From Synergistota bacterium (GTDB lineage: Bacteria; Synergistota; GBS-1), in the NCBI GenBank assembly GCA_025060595.1, contig JANXBX010000016.1, positions 1-35,101 on the forward strand: a stretch of DNA of 35,101 nt, in the 5' to 3' direction. Both the position numbers and the translations under genes were made by a program. Positions 24,486 to 34,967 of the stretch are shown in pieces. Under the pieces are notes generated by a model. It saw nothing but the letters and a program-made list of their open reading frames with translations, was not told where the DNA came from and made no database searches. Positions within the stretch are counted from its first letter, which is position 1; every line of letters begins with the position of its first letter.

Positions 24486-26387
24486 ATGAATAGACTTTTG
24501 AGGAATCTTGGGTTGTATCTAATTTTTATAGTTTTAGTTATTTCAATGGTTAATACCTTTTTTTCTCCCCAAGAGGGGATGAAAGTTTCTCAACGTTTAA
24601 GTTTTAGTACTTTTTTAAATGCTGTTGAGAATGGGTTGGTTAAAGAAGTTGTAATAGAGGAAAATACCGTTAAAGGAATTATGAAGGATGGAACTGTATT
24701 CACAGTTAATATAGTTAATGATCCTTCTCTTCCTCAGATATTAGCCAAAAAGGGTGTTAAAGTTGAGGTTGAACCGCCTGTAAAAACTCCCTGGTGGGCT
24801 CAGTTTTTCTCTTCTCTTTTCCCTACGTTGCTTTTGATTGGAGCATGGATTTTTATCTTATATCATATGCAAGGTGGCGGGGGAAAGGTTATGTCTTTCG
24901 GAAAAAGCAGAGCTAAACTTTTCCTTGATAACCGTCCTAGAGTTACTTTTAAGGATGTGGCTGGCATAGAGGAAGCAAAGGAAGAGCTTAAGGAAGTAAT
25001 AGATTATCTTAAAAATCCTAAGAAATACCAAAGGATGGGAGCAAAGATCCCTAAGGGTATTTTGCTTCTGGGATCACCAGGAACGGGCAAAACTCTTCTT
25101 GCTAGAGCAGTTGCTGGTGAAGCGGAAGTGCCTTTCTTTTCTGTAAGTGGTTCCGATTTTGTAGAGATGTTTGTAGGTGTAGGAGCTGCGAGGGTGAGAG
25201 ATCTATTTGATCAAGCAAGGAGGCATGCTCCTTGTATTATTTTTATAGATGAAATAGATGCTGTTGGAAGGCATCGTGGAGCTGGTTTAGGTGGAGGTCA
25301 TGACGAGAGAGAACAGACGCTTAATCAGCTTTTGGTTGAGATGGACGGGTTTGATATGAATCAAGGAATAATATTAATAGCTGCTACTAACAGGCCTGAT
25401 ATTCTTGATCCTGCTCTTTTACGGCCTGGAAGGTTTGATAGACACATAGTGGTAGATAAACCGGATCTTAAGGGGAGAGAGGAAATTCTTAAGGTTCATT
25501 GTAGAGATAAACCTTTGGCTTCCGATGTAGACCTTAAAGTTATAGCTAGAAGAACACCAGGATTTGTTGGAGCAGATCTTGCAAATCTTGTTAATGAAGC
25601 AGCTCTTCTTGCAGCAAGAAGAAACAAAGATAAAATAACCATGGAAGAGTTTGAAGAGGCAATTGATAGGGTGTTAGCTGGTCCTGAGAGGAGATCGAGG
25701 CTTATAAGTGAAAAGGAAAAGAGAATAATAGCTTACCATGAAGCAGGCCATGCTCTAGTTGCTAGGATGTTACCTGGGGTAGATCCTGTTCATAGGATAT
25801 CTATAATACCAAGGGGACACGCTGCTTTGGGTTACACTCTTCAGCTGCCTACGGAGGATAGATATCTTACTACTAAAACAGAATTGCTCAATAGGATTGC
25901 TGTTCTGTTAGGAGGAAGGGTTGCAGAGAAAATTGTGTTTGGTGACGTTACTACAGGAGCCCAAAATGATTTGGAAAGGGCTACTGCAATAGCGAGGGAA
26001 ATGATATGTGAATATGGGATGAGTGAAAGACTTGGACCGCTGACTCTTGGTAAGAAGCATAGACAGGTTTTCTTAGGTAAAGATATAGTGGAAGATAGAA
26101 ACTATAGCGAGGAAGTTGCCTATGCTATTGATCAGGAAATTAGGCAGCTTATAGATAAGTGTTATTCGATGGCTGAAAAAGTTATCTTAGAAAACATGGA
26201 TAAACTTAAAAGGTTAGCTGAAACTTTATTAGATGTGGAAGTGTTGGAGGGGGATGATATAGATAAAATACTTGAGGGGAGAGAGCTTAGAGAGGATGAT
26301 GGAGCTATAAAGTCTTTAGAAGAAAAGGAGAAGAGTTTGGAGGAAGACGTATTAAAGCGTCCTACTGTTTTTCCTAAACCAGCATGA
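24486..26387 (+). CDS. ftsH: ATP-dependent zinc metalloprotease FtsH
   Basis: This 633-residue membrane-bound AAA+ protease degrades misfolded and regulatory membrane and cytosolic proteins as a hexamer. Two transmembrane helices (about 8-26 and 108-127) flank an extracytoplasmic domain. The AAA module has Walker A GSPGTGKT (196-203), Walker B IIFIDEID (251-258), [23 protein letters not shown], and the pore [10 protein letters not shown]. The zinc site is HEAGH (418-422) with a downstream Asp. An in-frame TAA just upstream forces ATG 24486. The strong GGAGGT is 16 bases away, so a closer GGGATAAGAG may serve. Confidence 0.97.
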   Translation: MNRLLRNLGLYLIFIVLVISMVNTFFSPQEGMKVSQRLSFSTFLNAVENGLVKEVVIEENTVKGIMKDGTVFTVNIVNDPSLPQILAKKGVKVEVEPPVKTPWWAQFFSSLFPTLLLIGAWIFILYHMQGGGGKVMSFGKSRAKLFLDNRPRVTFKDVAGIEEAKEELKEVIDYLKNPKKYQRMGAKIPKGILLLGSPGTGKTLLARAVAGEAEVPFFSVSGSDFVEMFVGVGAARVRDLFDQARRHAPCIIFIDEIDAVGRHRGAGLGGGHDEREQTLNQLLVEMDGFDMNQGIILIAATNRPDILDPALLRPGRFDRHIVVDKPDLKGREEILKVHCRDKPLASDVDLKVIARRTPGFVGADLANLVNEAALLAARRNKDKITMEEFEEAIDRVLAGPERRSRLISEKEKRIIAYHEAGHALVARMLPGVDPVHRISIIPRGHAALGYTLQLPTEDRYLTTKTELLNRIAVLLGGRVAEKIVFGDVTTGAQNDLERATAIAREMICEYGMSERLGPLTLGKKHRQVFLGKDIVEDRNYSEEVAYAIDQEIRQLIDKCYSMAEKVILENMDKLKRLAETLLDVEVLEGDDIDKILEGRELREDDGAIKSLEEKEKSLEEDVLKRPTVFPKPA

Positions 26388-26409
26388 CTGAACGAAGGGA
26401 GGGTTTGTC

Positions 26410-26838
26410 TTGATCAATCCTAGTTTTAGACTTAAAAAGGGGTTAAGAGGAACCGCCCAAATAGTCGTTGATCGTAAACATCTGGCTACCGAGTTTATAC
26501 AACCTTCGGTAGAGTCTTTAGGCACTCCTGTTCTTATAAATTTGATGAATCTTGCTGCCTTTAATGCTGTGAAGGATTATTTGCCGCAAGGCTATACAAC
26601 GGTTTGCACTTATGTTAATGTGAGGCACATTTCAGCAACACCTTTGGGAATAGCAGTTACGGCTGAGGCTATTTTAGAGGAGATAGAAGGAAGCAGATTA
26701 ACGTTTAAGGTTAGGGCGTATGATGAATTTGAGCTGGTTGGTGATGGAATAATAGAGAGGTGGATTGTTGAGGAAGATAAGTTTCTTAATAAGGTCCGTG
26801 AACGTAAAAAGGTTATCATGGAAGGTAAAAAGATGTAA
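26410..26838 (+). CDS. FlK-like hotdog thioesterase family protein
   Basis: This 142-residue single hotdog-fold protein resembles the fluoroacetyl-CoA thioesterase (FlK) group, which hydrolyses small acyl-CoAs. The family pattern TPxLxxxME is seen as TPVLINLMN at residues 39-47, and VRHISATPLG gives the conserved His73. T39 and H73 match the FlK Thr and His, but the Glu is replaced by Asn47. Activity may therefore be changed or lost. It starts at TTG 26410, seven bases after AGGGAGGG. It is 22 bases after ftsH and followed by a terminator-like hairpin, so it is likely co-transcribed with ftsH. Confidence 0.75.
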   Translation: MINPSFRLKKGLRGTAQIVVDRKHLATEFIQPSVESLGTPVLINLMNLAAFNAVKDYLPQGYTTVCTYVNVRHISATPLGIAVTAEAILEEIEGSRLTFKVRAYDEFELVGDGIIERWIVEEDKFLNKVRERKKVIMEGKKM

Positions 26839-26865
26839 ATTTAATCTGAGTATTGGTTTTTGGGG

Positions 26866-26903
26866 AAGGGGGCTCCTCTTTCTGTAGAAAGAAGAGCCCC
26901 CTT
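26866..26903 (+). terminator. Terminator-like hairpin after the thioesterase gene
   Basis: Arms 26866-26882 and 26887-26903 form 16 of 17 pairs (one C-A mismatch) around a TGTA tetraloop, with a GC-rich base AAGGGGGCTC. The following bases ACTTTCTG are only moderately T-rich, so termination may be partial or factor-assisted. Confidence 0.7.
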
Positions 26904-26934
26904 ACTTTCTGACTTGACGGAGGTGTGGTTTTAA

Positions 26935-27135
26935 ATGATGAAGTGTATAAATAAAGAAAAAAACCTGCAGAAGTGTTCTTGTACTTATGAGCCTTGTTCT
27001 AAGAAAGGAATTTGTTGCGAGTGTCTAAAATATCATTTGAGTAATAGAGAATTACCTGCTTGCTTTTTCCCTCCGGACGTTGAGATGACCTATGATAGGT
27101 CTATAGAGAGATTTCTTTCTATACATAAGAGGTGA
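26935..27135 (+). CDS. Small cysteine-rich protein, DUF6485-like
   Basis: This 66-residue soluble protein has seven cysteines in the pattern CxnCxCxxxxCxxxxxCCxC ([20 protein letters not shown]), then [12 protein letters not shown]. It resembles the DUF6485 family, of unknown function; metal binding is plausible from the cysteines. ATG 26935 (or the adjacent ATG 26938) follows GGAGGTG by nine bases. It comes right after a terminator-like hairpin and overlaps the possible GTG of uvrB, so it seems to head or join the uvr transcript. Confidence 0.8.
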   Translation: MMKCINKEKNLQKCSCTYEPCSKKGICCECLKYHLSNRELPACFFPPDVEMTYDRSIERFLSIHKR

Positions 27136-27146
27136 ATCAGAGAGGC

Positions 27147-29138
27147 ATGTCGAAATTTAAGTTAGTGGCACCATATCCACCCCAGGGAGATCAGCCTAAA
27201 GCGATAGAAAAGTTGGTTGAAGGGGTTAAGAAGGGGTATAGATTTCAGACTCTTTTAGGAGTTACTGGATCTGGTAAGACTTTTACCATGGCGAATGTAA
27301 TAGAGAAGGTAGGATTACCAACCCTTGTGATAGCGCATAATAAAACCCTTGCTGCTCAGCTTTATAGCGAGTTTAGAGAGTTCTTCCCTTATAATGCTGT
27401 TAGATATTTTGTTAGTTATTACGATTATTACCAGCCCGAAGCTTATGTTCCCGAGACCGATACTTATATAGAAAAGGATGCTTCTATAAATGAGGAAATA
27501 GAAAAGCTTAGGCTTTCAACGACGAAAGCTTTATTAGAAAGAGATGATGTTATAGTGGTAGCTACAGTTTCTTGCATATACGGGATAGGTTCAAGGAAAG
27601 AATATGAAAGGGTTATATTTTCTGTCGAAAAGGGGATGAAGATTACTAGAAGGAAAATTATTGAAAGACTTGTAGAGCTTTACTACGAGAGGAATGATCT
27701 TGTTCTCGAAAGAGGAAAGTTTAGGGTTAAAGGTGATATCATAGAAATATATCCTCCTTACGAGGAGATTGGGGTTAGAATAGAGCTTTTTGGGGATGAA
27801 GTTGATAGAATTTCTGAGTTTCACATACTTACTGGTAAGATGTTGAAGGAAAAAAGCAAGCTTTGTTTATATCCTGCTAAGCACTTTGTTACCTCGGAGG
27901 AAATAATTAATAGGGCTGTAAAATTAATAGAGATGGAGCTTGAAGAAAGAGTCAAATGGTTCAAGGAGAGAGGAAAATATCTTGAAGCAGAACGCCTAGA
28001 GCTTAGAACAAAGTATGACTTAGAACTGTTAAAAGAGGTGGGTTACTGTCCTGGGATAGAAAACTACTCAAGGTATTTAAGCGGAAGAGAACCGGGTGAG
28101 CCTCCGGGAACTCTTCTTGATTTTTTCCCTGATGATTTTTTGATGTTTATAGATGAATCCCATATGACTGTACCTCAGATAAGGGGAATGTATAATGGAG
28201 ATAGGTCTCGAAAAGAGACGTTGGTTGAATACGGTTTTAGGCTACCTTCTGCTTTAGATAATAGGCCTTTAAAGTGGGAGGAGTTTCAGCAATATATGAA
28301 GAAAGTCATCTTTGTCTCTGCTACTCCAGGAGATTACGAACTAGAGGTTAGTTCGCAAGTAGTTGAGCAGCTTGTCAGGCCGACAGGTATAGTTGATCCT
28401 GAAGTTGAGATAAAGCCAGCTAAAACACAAATGGACGATCTCCTTAAGGAGATAGCAGAAACTGTAGGTAAGGGTGAGAGAGTACTTGTTAATACCCTCA
28501 CTAAGAAAATGGCAGAGGACATAGCGTCTTTTCTTTCGGATTTGAGTATAAGGGTAAAGTATCTTCATTCGGAAATAGATACAGTGGAGAGAGCCGAGAT
28601 CCTTAAGGGGCTTAGGTTAGGTGAGTTTGATGTATTAGTTGGAGTTAATCTTTTGAGAGAGGGACTTGATCTTCCTGAGGTATCCCTCGTTGCTATTCTT
28701 GATGCAGATAGACAGGGGTTTTTAAGGAGTGAGCGTTCCTTGATTCAGATGATAGGTAGGGCTGCGCGTAACGTTAGAGGGAAAGTCATACTTTATGCTG
28801 ACGAGATAACAGAATCTCTGAGAAAAGCTGTTGCTGAAACAGAGAGAAGAAGAAGAGTTCAGATGGAATTTAATCAAAGACATGGCATTACTCCTAGAAC
28901 TATAGTTAAAGAGGTTAGAGACTATCTTCCGGAGGTTAGCAAAAAGTCTAGGAAGGAAGAAGTATATAGTAAGGTTACAGAAGAGATTATTCCCTATGAT
29001 ATTTCTCCTGAGGAGAAAAAAGCATTAATCTCCTCTTTGGAAAAGGAAATGTGGAATGCTGTGGAGCGACTCGACTTTGAAAAAGCTGCTGAAATTAGAG
29101 ATATTTTATCTTTACTAAAAGGAGGAGAAAGAGATTAA
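27147..29138 (+). CDS. uvrB: Excinuclease ABC subunit B (UvrB)
   Basis: This is the 663-residue damage-verifying helicase of nucleotide excision repair. Features are the N-terminal [20 protein letters not shown], Walker A GVTGSGKT, the beta-hairpin [20 protein letters not shown], helicase motif [20 protein letters not shown], motif [12 protein letters not shown], and the C-terminal UVR/UvrC-binding motif ([20 protein letters not shown]). ATG 27147 is ten bases after AAGAGG; an in-frame GTG at 27132 overlapping the previous stop would add five residues. Next gene overlaps by one base (TAATG). Confidence 0.97.
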   Translation: MSKFKLVAPYPPQGDQPKAIEKLVEGVKKGYRFQTLLGVTGSGKTFTMANVIEKVGLPTLVIAHNKTLAAQLYSEFREFFPYNAVRYFVSYYDYYQPEAYVPETDTYIEKDASINEEIEKLRLSTTKALLERDDVIVVATVSCIYGIGSRKEYERVIFSVEKGMKITRRKIIERLVELYYERNDLVLERGKFRVKGDIIEIYPPYEEIGVRIELFGDEVDRISEFHILTGKMLKEKSKLCLYPAKHFVTSEEIINRAVKLIEMELEERVKWFKERGKYLEAERLELRTKYDLELLKEVGYCPGIENYSRYLSGREPGEPPGTLLDFFPDDFLMFIDESHMTVPQIRGMYNGDRSRKETLVEYGFRLPSALDNRPLKWEEFQQYMKKVIFVSATPGDYELEVSSQVVEQLVRPTGIVDPEVEIKPAKTQMDDLLKEIAETVGKGERVLVNTLTKKMAEDIASFLSDLSIRVKYLHSEIDTVERAEILKGLRLGEFDVLVGVNLLREGLDLPEVSLVAILDADRQGFLRSERSLIQMIGRAARNVRGKVILYADEITESLRKAVAETERRRRVQMEFNQRHGITPRTIVKEVRDYLPEVSKKSRKEEVYSKVTEEIIPYDISPEEKKALISSLEKEMWNAVERLDFEKAAEIRDILSLLKGGERD

Positions 29139-29641
29139 TGAAAGCTATAAAAGATATAGTATGGTGGGTTTTTGTAAACGTAAGGTTGATAACTATTATT
29201 TCGGTGGTTTTTAGTGTTATTGGGGCGTTTTTCGTTTATATAATGGGTGCGCTTTATATATTTAAAGTTATTTTCTCTCATATGCGAGCTGAGGAGATAC
29301 CTCCCTTAAAGCTATTAACGGCTGATCTTTTGATAGCTTTGGACTTGTTTCTTTGCGGAAGCTTATTCATTATCTTCTCTTACGGGACCTATGACCTATT
29401 CATAAGAAAAACTTCTGTTGAAAATGTAATGGACTCTGCAACTTGTGGTCCAATCTGGTTAAGTATAAAAAATGTAGAAGATTTGAAAAGCTACCTTTTA
29501 GGCTATATACTTATAATGTTAAGTGTTACTTTTTTGAAACAAGCTGTTGCTGTGGATTATACGTCTCCAGTTTCGCTATTCCTTTTTGCGGGTGGAATAT
29601 TCCTTTTAGGTTTAACTTATTATTTTGCTCATAAGAGGTAG
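29138..29641 (+). CDS. YqhA family (UPF0114) membrane protein
   Basis: This 167-residue integral membrane protein has about four hydrophobic helices. The segment [20 protein letters not shown] followed by LFI, and the later [20 protein letters not shown], match YqhA/UPF0114, a family of unknown function. Its ATG shares one base with the uvrB stop and it ends seven bases before uvrA, so it is inserted in a uvrB-uvrA operon. A repair role is not implied by sequence. Confidence 0.85.
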   Translation: MKAIKDIVWWVFVNVRLITIISVVFSVIGAFFVYIMGALYIFKVIFSHMRAEEIPPLKLLTADLLIALDLFLCGSLFIIFSYGTYDLFIRKTSVENVMDSATCGPIWLSIKNVEDLKSYLLGYILIMLSVTFLKQAVAVDYTSPVSLFLFAGGIFLLGLTYYFAHKR

Positions 29642-29648
29642 TTTTATA

Positions 29649-32492
29649 ATGTCGTATGACAATATAGTAATTAGAGGAGCAAGAGAACATAATCTAAAAA
29701 ATATAAATCTTGAGCTTCCTAAAGGTAAGCTGATAGTTGTAACAGGTGTTTCTGGTTCTGGAAAATCTTCTTTAGCTTTCGATACTATATATGCTGAAGG
29801 GCAAAGGAGATATGTAGAATCACTTTCTGCTTATGCTAGACAGTTTCTTGGTAGGATGGAAAAGCCTGATGTAGACTCTATTGAAGGGTTGTCCCCTGCT
29901 ATTTCTATAGATCAGAAGGGTGTCCCTAAAAACCCTAGATCAACGGTTGGAACTATAACGGAGATTTATGATTACCTGAGACTTCTTTTTGCAAGGATAG
30001 GGATTCCTCATTGTTTTAAATGTGGTAGAGTAATAGAAAGACAGACTGTGGATCATATGGTAGAAAAAATTTTTTCTCTTCCGGCAGGAACGAGGATCCA
30101 AATCCTTTCTCCTTTAGTACGGGGAAGGAAAGGGGAATTTAAAAATCTTTTCATAGAACTTCAAAAAGGAGGATTTTTAAGGGTTAGAGTAGATGGGATT
30201 ACCCTTTGGCTTGAGGAGGAGATTACGCTAGACAAGGCTAAAAAGCATGATATAGACGTTATTATAGATAGACTTATTGTAAATGAGGAAAATAAAAGTA
30301 GAATTTATGATTCCTTGGAGCAGGCTTTAAGATTGTCTAAAGGACTTGTTCTCATTCTTGTAGGAGATGGCGAAGAGATATTGCTTTCTGAAAGATTCGC
30401 TTGTCCTTATTGTGAGGTTAGTCTTCCTGAGATAGAACCAAGGCTATTTTCCTTCAATAGCCCTTATGGTGCCTGTTCTGCTTGTGATGGTCTTGGAGTC
30501 AAGATTGAGTTTGCGCCAGATCTCATAATTGATGAGGAACTTTCGATATGTGAGGGTGCTGTAAGACCATGGCGTGATAGTAGGTATGAGGAATTTTACT
30601 TAAAGAAACTTGAGGTTTTAGCGAAGGAATACGGGTTTTCCTTAGGCGTTCCTTTTAAGAATCTACCTGAAGATATCAAAAACATCATTCTTTATGGTTC
30701 TGATAAGGTTTTTTCTTTCAAGTTTTACTCTCGTGATGGAGCTTATGATTATAGAGGTTATTTTGAAGGTGTTATTCCTCAGCTTGAAAGGAAATATAGA
30801 GAGACCGAATCAGAAGTTGTTAAGGAAGAACTTGAAAGGTTCATGAGATTTAATTCTTGTCCTAAGTGTAAAGGCGCTCGTTTAAGAGAGGAAGCTCTTG
30901 CTGTTAAGATCGCTGGTAAGAATATATATGAACTAACCTGTATGCCCATAAGAGATCTATATGCTTTTCTTAAGGAACTTAGATTTAGTGAGAAAGAAAG
31001 ACAGATAGCTCGTGTTCCTATAAAAGAAATACTGTCAAGACTTGATTTCCTTATTAACGTTGGTGTAGGTTACCTTACATTGGCAAGACCTGGGTATACG
31101 CTCTCAGGGGGAGAGGCTCAGAGGATAAGACTTGCTACTCAGATAGGCTCTGGTCTTACAGGGGTACTTTATGTTCTTGATGAACCTACGGTTGGGCTTC
31201 ATCCAAGAGATACAGAACGGCTTCTAAACATGTTAGAGAAACTGAGGGACATGGGAAATACGCTGTTAGTGGTTGAACATGACGAGCTTACTATAAGAAG
31301 AGCAGATTATATTGTGGAACTCGGGCCAGGAGCAGGTGTTAACGGTGGAGAGGTAGTATATCAGGGAACGCTTGATGAGCTTTTAAAAAGCGAAAAATCT
31401 CTAACAGGTGCTTTTCTTTCGGGCAGGAAAAGAATTCCAGTCCCTTCCTATAGAAGGAGGCCAGGGAAAAAGAATATAGTTATAAAAGGAGCTCGTCACC
31501 ATAATTTAAAGAACATTGATGTAATTATTCCTCTTGGCTTATTGGTTTGCATAACTGGAGTGTCTGGAGCGGGTAAGAGTACCCTTGTTTATGATATTCT
31601 TTATAAAGCCTTGGTGAGAAAGCTTTATCGTTCACCTGAACTTCCTGGGGAGCATGATTCTATAGAAGGTTTAGAAAACATAGATAAGGTTGTTCTTATA
31701 GATCAAAGTCCTATAGGAAGGACACCGCGTTCTAACCCTGTTACTTACACAGGTGCTTTCACTCCTATAAGAGAGTTTTTTTCGCTCCTTCCTGAAGCTA
31801 AGATAAGAGGATATGAACCTGGTAGGTTCAGTTTTAATGTTAGAGGAGGTAGATGTGAGGCCTGTCAGGGGCAAGGTACCATAAAAGTAGAGATGCAGTT
31901 TCTTCCTGATGTTTACATAACTTGTGATGTTTGTAAGGGTAAAAGGTATAATAGAGAAACTCTGGAAGTGAAATATAAAGGGAAGGATATTAGTGATGTT
32001 TTGGATATGAGTGTTGATGAGGCTTTGGAGTTTTTTTCTAACATCCCGTCTATAGTTAGAAAACTGAGGCTTTTAAGCGATGTAGGACTTGGATACATAA
32101 AGCTTGGGCAATCTGCAACTACCTTATCTGGCGGGGAAGCTCAGAGGGTAAAACTTGCTGCTGAGCTTTCTAAAAAACCTACAGGTAAAACGCTTTATAT
32201 TCTTGATGAGCCTACTACAGGATTACATTTTGCGGATGTAGAGAAGCTTGTAAAAGTTCTGCAGAGGCTTGTAGAGGGAGGTAATACGGTTCTAGTAATA
32301 GAGCATAATCTTGAGGTTGTAAAAGTAGCTGATTATGTTATAGATCTCGGTCCTGAGGGAGGGGAAGAAGGAGGTTATATAGTGGCTTGCGGAACTCCTG
32401 AGGAAATTGCTATGTGTGAGAAGTCCTATACAGGGCAGTTTCTTAAAAAAGTTTTAGGAGATGGTAATAAGGTATATGCTGAAAGCGCGTAA
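29649..32492 (+). CDS. uvrA: Excinuclease ABC subunit A (UvrA)
   Basis: This 947-residue DNA-damage sensor is a duplicated ABC ATPase. Walker A motifs are [15 protein letters not shown] near the N-terminus and [14 protein letters not shown] in the second half. ABC signatures are [20 protein letters not shown] and [19 protein letters not shown]. Zinc modules are CFKCGR, CPYCEVS with CSACDGLG, and CEACQGQG with [13 protein letters not shown] 29649 is nine bases after AAGAGGT; the in-frame TTG at 29625 has no better ribosome site. It works with uvrB two genes upstream. Confidence 0.97.
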   Translation: MSYDNIVIRGAREHNLKNINLELPKGKLIVVTGVSGSGKSSLAFDTIYAEGQRRYVESLSAYARQFLGRMEKPDVDSIEGLSPAISIDQKGVPKNPRSTVGTITEIYDYLRLLFARIGIPHCFKCGRVIERQTVDHMVEKIFSLPAGTRIQILSPLVRGRKGEFKNLFIELQKGGFLRVRVDGITLWLEEEITLDKAKKHDIDVIIDRLIVNEENKSRIYDSLEQALRLSKGLVLILVGDGEEILLSERFACPYCEVSLPEIEPRLFSFNSPYGACSACDGLGVKIEFAPDLIIDEELSICEGAVRPWRDSRYEEFYLKKLEVLAKEYGFSLGVPFKNLPEDIKNIILYGSDKVFSFKFYSRDGAYDYRGYFEGVIPQLERKYRETESEVVKEELERFMRFNSCPKCKGARLREEALAVKIAGKNIYELTCMPIRDLYAFLKELRFSEKERQIARVPIKEILSRLDFLINVGVGYLTLARPGYTLSGGEAQRIRLATQIGSGLTGVLYVLDEPTVGLHPRDTERLLNMLEKLRDMGNTLLVVEHDELTIRRADYIVELGPGAGVNGGEVVYQGTLDELLKSEKSLTGAFLSGRKRIPVPSYRRRPGKKNIVIKGARHHNLKNIDVIIPLGLLVCITGVSGAGKSTLVYDILYKALVRKLYRSPELPGEHDSIEGLENIDKVVLIDQSPIGRTPRSNPVTYTGAFTPIREFFSLLPEAKIRGYEPGRFSFNVRGGRCEACQGQGTIKVEMQFLPDVYITCDVCKGKRYNRETLEVKYKGKDISDVLDMSVDEALEFFSNIPSIVRKLRLLSDVGLGYIKLGQSATTLSGGEAQRVKLAAELSKKPTGKTLYILDEPTTGLHFADVEKLVKVLQRLVEGGNTVLVIEHNLEVVKVADYVIDLGPEGGEEGGYIVACGTPEEIAMCEKSYTGQFLKKVLGDGNKVYAESA

Positions 32493-32512
32493 TAGATGTT
32501 TTGGAGGTTTTA

Positions 32513-33232
32513 ATGATTGGGAGCGAAATAGTTTATGGAGTTCATGCTGTAGAAGAATTTATTTATTCTTATCCTGAAAGAGTGAATAAGGTTTTATTAG
32601 CTTCTAATAGACCTAAACTTGAGAAAAGTTTAAAGGTTCTGGGTATTCCTTTCCAGAGAGTCCCTGTTTCCAAAATAGAAAATATATGTGGTAAGGTGAA
32701 TCATCAAGGAATTATAGCTTTGGTTTCGCCTCTTTCTTATCACCATCTTAAAGATATATTGCTGGAAGAAAAGATAGTTTTAGCTCTAGATGGGATAGAA
32801 GATCCTCAGAATTTAGGGGCTATCCTTCGAACGGCTGAAGCTGCTGGAGTAAATAGCGTTATTATACCAACTCGTCGTTCTGCACCTGTCACTTCTACCG
32901 TTATAAAGGTTTCTAGTGGGGCTGCTATTAGATTAAAAATAATAAGAACAAATAGTATGGTTTCCGCAATTAGGTATCTTAAGGATAGGGGTTTTTGGAT
33001 TATTGGAAGTGATGTAGAGGGTTCAATTAGGTATGATGAAGCAGATTATCCATTTCCAAGCCTTTTAATTCTGGGTAGGGAAGGAAAAGGAATGCATAAA
33101 AGCATTAAAAATCTATGTGATATGAAGGTTTATATTCCTATGTACGGAAAGGTTCAATCCCTTAATGTCTCTGTTGCTTGCGGAATAATACTATATGAAA
33201 TGTTGAGAAAACTACGTTCTAAGCCAATTTAG
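32513..33232 (+). CDS. rlmB: SpoU/TrmH family RNA 2'-O-methyltransferase (RlmB-like)
   Basis: This 239-residue SPOUT methyltransferase of the RlmB type 2'-O-methylates G2251 in the 23S rRNA P loop in E. coli. An N-terminal substrate-binding domain (IVYGVHAVEEFI, NHQGIIALVSP) precedes the knot: LALDGIEDPQNLGAILRTAE (motif 1), LLILGREGKGM (motif 2) and IPMYGKVQSLNVSVACGIIL (motif 3). ATG 32513 is preceded by GGAGG at five bases; the TTG at 32501 is within that ribosome site. The end overlaps the convergent polX gene by 21 bases. Some trefoil-knot paralogs act on tRNA, so the target is likely but not proven. Confidence 0.88.
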   Translation: MIGSEIVYGVHAVEEFIYSYPERVNKVLLASNRPKLEKSLKVLGIPFQRVPVSKIENICGKVNHQGIIALVSPLSYHHLKDILLEEKIVLALDGIEDPQNLGAILRTAEAAGVNSVIIPTRRSAPVTSTVIKVSSGAAIRLKIIRTNSMVSAIRYLKDRGFWIIGSDVEGSIRYDEADYPFPSLLILGREGKGMHKSIKNLCDMKVYIPMYGKVQSLNVSVACGIILYEMLRKLRSKPI

Positions 33233-34924
33233 CAGTTTTTCGAAATCCCAAGTGTTTATTACATCTTCCTTTTCAAGCCATCCTCTTCTCGCTGTTGCTA
33301 CCCCAAATAACATGAATTCAAGTTGTCCCCATGCGTGGGCATCAGTATTTATGACTAACTTAACTCCCATTTCCTTAGCTATTTTTGCATTTATATCGTT
33401 TAAGTCAAGCCTTTGGGGATAAGCATTTATCTCTAAGCCTACATTTTCTTCTTTAGCCTTTTGAATAATTGCCATGATGTCTACTTGATATCCATCTCTT
33501 TCTTCTATAAGTCTACCCGTTGGATGTCCAAGAATATCTACATATGGGTTACTTAAGGCTTTACATATTCTTCGAGTCATTTCCTCTTGGGGCATATTGA
33601 AAGCAGAATGAACAGAAGCTATAACTATGTCAAGTCTTGATAGAATTTCATCTGGAAGATCAAGAGTGCCATCTTGAAGGATGTCAACTTCTACGCCTGC
33701 GAGGATTTTTATCTTAGGGTAGCGTTCTTGTAATTTTTTTATTTCTTCTATTTGTTTTAATAGTCGTTCCTCGTCTAATCCTCGAGCAACACTAAGTGTT
33801 TTAGAGTGATCAGTAATAGCTATGTATTCGTACCCTCTTTCCACTGCCTTTTGGACAATTTCCTCTATTGTATGGACACCATCACTCCATTTAGAGTGGA
33901 TGTGCAGATCTCCTTTTATATCGCTTAGCTCTACAAGTTTTGGTAATCTACCTTCAAAAGCGGCCTCTATTTCACCTCTATCTTCTCTTAACTCTGGAGG
34001 AATCCAAGGTAGGCCTAAAACATTGTACACTTCCTCCTCTGTATAGCCTGCTATTTTTTCATCATTTTCCTTAAAAACACCATACTCGCTGACTTTTAAT
34101 CCCTTTTTAAGAGCTATTTGTCTTAAATGTATGTTGTGATTTTTAGAACCGGTAAAATACTGAAGTGCAGCGCCAAAGCTTTCTTCTGGGACGACCCTTA
34201 AGTCTATTTGAAATGCGTCTTTAGTTAATATGCTTGATTTTGTTGGTCCCATTCCTAGAACTTCCATGACTAAAGGTAAGGAGACGAACCTTTCCATTAT
34301 GTCCATCGGTTCTGTGGAAACAACTAGTATGTCTAAATCTTTTACAGTGTCTTTCATTCTTCGAAGAGATCCTGCTGCACTTATCTTTTTTACATGTGGA
34401 GATTCACTTAATCTAGCTATTATCTCCTGGGCTAATGGCAGGATTCTTCCTAAGGATCTTCTTTCTCTGCTTTTTCTCCATAAAGATATTCCCTTAAGTA
34501 TTTTTTCTTCAGTTTTAGTTCCTACACCAGGTAGTCCAGCAAGCATACCCTTTTTAGCAGCTTCTTCTAATTCTTTTATGTCTTTTATCCCAAGTTTTTC
34601 ATAGAAAAGTTTTGCTTTTTTGGGACCTACTCCTGGGATAGATAACAGTTCAAGAAGGCTCAAAGGAACATCTTTTTTAAGTTTCTCATGATCAGATATT
34701 TTACCAGTTTCTAGAAATTCTGATATCTTAGTAGCTAAATCTTTACCTATACCTGGAATTTCAGTAAGTTTTCCTTTTTTATTTAGTTCTTCTATATCTT
34801 CACTTAGAGCTTCTAGGTTCTGAGCGGCTTTTCTATAAGCTCTTATTTTAAATGGATTATCTCCTTTTATCTCAAGTATATCAGCTATTTCGTTAAAAAC
34901 TTTTGCAATTTCAAGATTTTTCAG
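33212..34924 (-). CDS. polX: Family X DNA polymerase with PHP 3'-5' exonuclease domain (PolX), with CTG start
   Basis: This 570-residue repair polymerase and nuclease is complete only from CTG 34924. A TTG at 34663 would drop 87 residues of the conserved helix-hairpin-helix N-terminus (KNLEIAKVFNEIADILEIKG, NPFKIRAYRKAA, LTEIPGIGKDLATKI). No ATG, GTG or TTG exists in those codons, and the CTG is seven bases after AAGGGAGGG. The polymerase site shows KDLDILVVS and FQIDLRVVP aspartates. The PHP domain shows KGDLHIHSKWSDG, AITDHS, GVEVDIL, VHSAF, ILGHPTGR and INTDAHAWG. Length matches bacterial PolX (about 570). It is convergent with rlmB. Confidence 0.95.
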   Translation of the reverse strand: MKNLEIAKVFNEIADILEIKGDNPFKIRAYRKAAQNLEALSEDIEELNKKGKLTEIPGIGKDLATKISEFLETGKISDHEKLKKDVPLSLLELLSIPGVGPKKAKLFYEKLGIKDIKELEEAAKKGMLAGLPGVGTKTEEKILKGISLWRKSRERRSLGRILPLAQEIIARLSESPHVKKISAAGSLRRMKDTVKDLDILVVSTEPMDIMERFVSLPLVMEVLGMGPTKSSILTKDAFQIDLRVVPEESFGAALQYFTGSKNHNIHLRQIALKKGLKVSEYGVFKENDEKIAGYTEEEVYNVLGLPWIPPELREDRGEIEAAFEGRLPKLVELSDIKGDLHIHSKWSDGVHTIEEIVQKAVERGYEYIAITDHSKTLSVARGLDEERLLKQIEEIKKLQERYPKIKILAGVEVDILQDGTLDLPDEILSRLDIVIASVHSAFNMPQEEMTRRICKALSNPYVDILGHPTGRLIEERDGYQVDIMAIIQKAKEENVGLEINAYPQRLDLNDINAKIAKEMGVKLVINTDAHAWGQLEFMLFGVATARRGWLEKEDVINTWDFEKLLNWLRT

Positions 34925-34940
34925 TTTTCATCCCTCCCTT
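34922..34940 (-). promoter_or_regulatory. Ribosome binding site and CTG start of polX
   Basis: Minus strand: AAGGGAGGG (34940-34932), seven-base spacer ATGAAAA, CTG (34924-34922). The ATG in the spacer abuts the Shine-Dalgarno and, in its own frame, meets a stop after six codons, so it is not a usable start. Confidence 0.7.
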
Positions 34941-34967
34941 AAACTTCACTTAAAATCTTTTTATTAT

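Noticed and set aside
33212..34663. PHP domain of PolX as the histidinol-phosphatase
   Set aside because: It is fused to a complete family X polymerase and far from the his genes; PHP in PolX acts as an exonuclease.
34663..34931. polX frameshift near the start (ATG 34931 opens a six-codon frame)
   Set aside because: That ATG abuts the Shine-Dalgarno with no spacing, while CTG 34924 in the PolX frame has ideal spacing. A sequencing error in the AAAA run is still possible and is noted in the finding.
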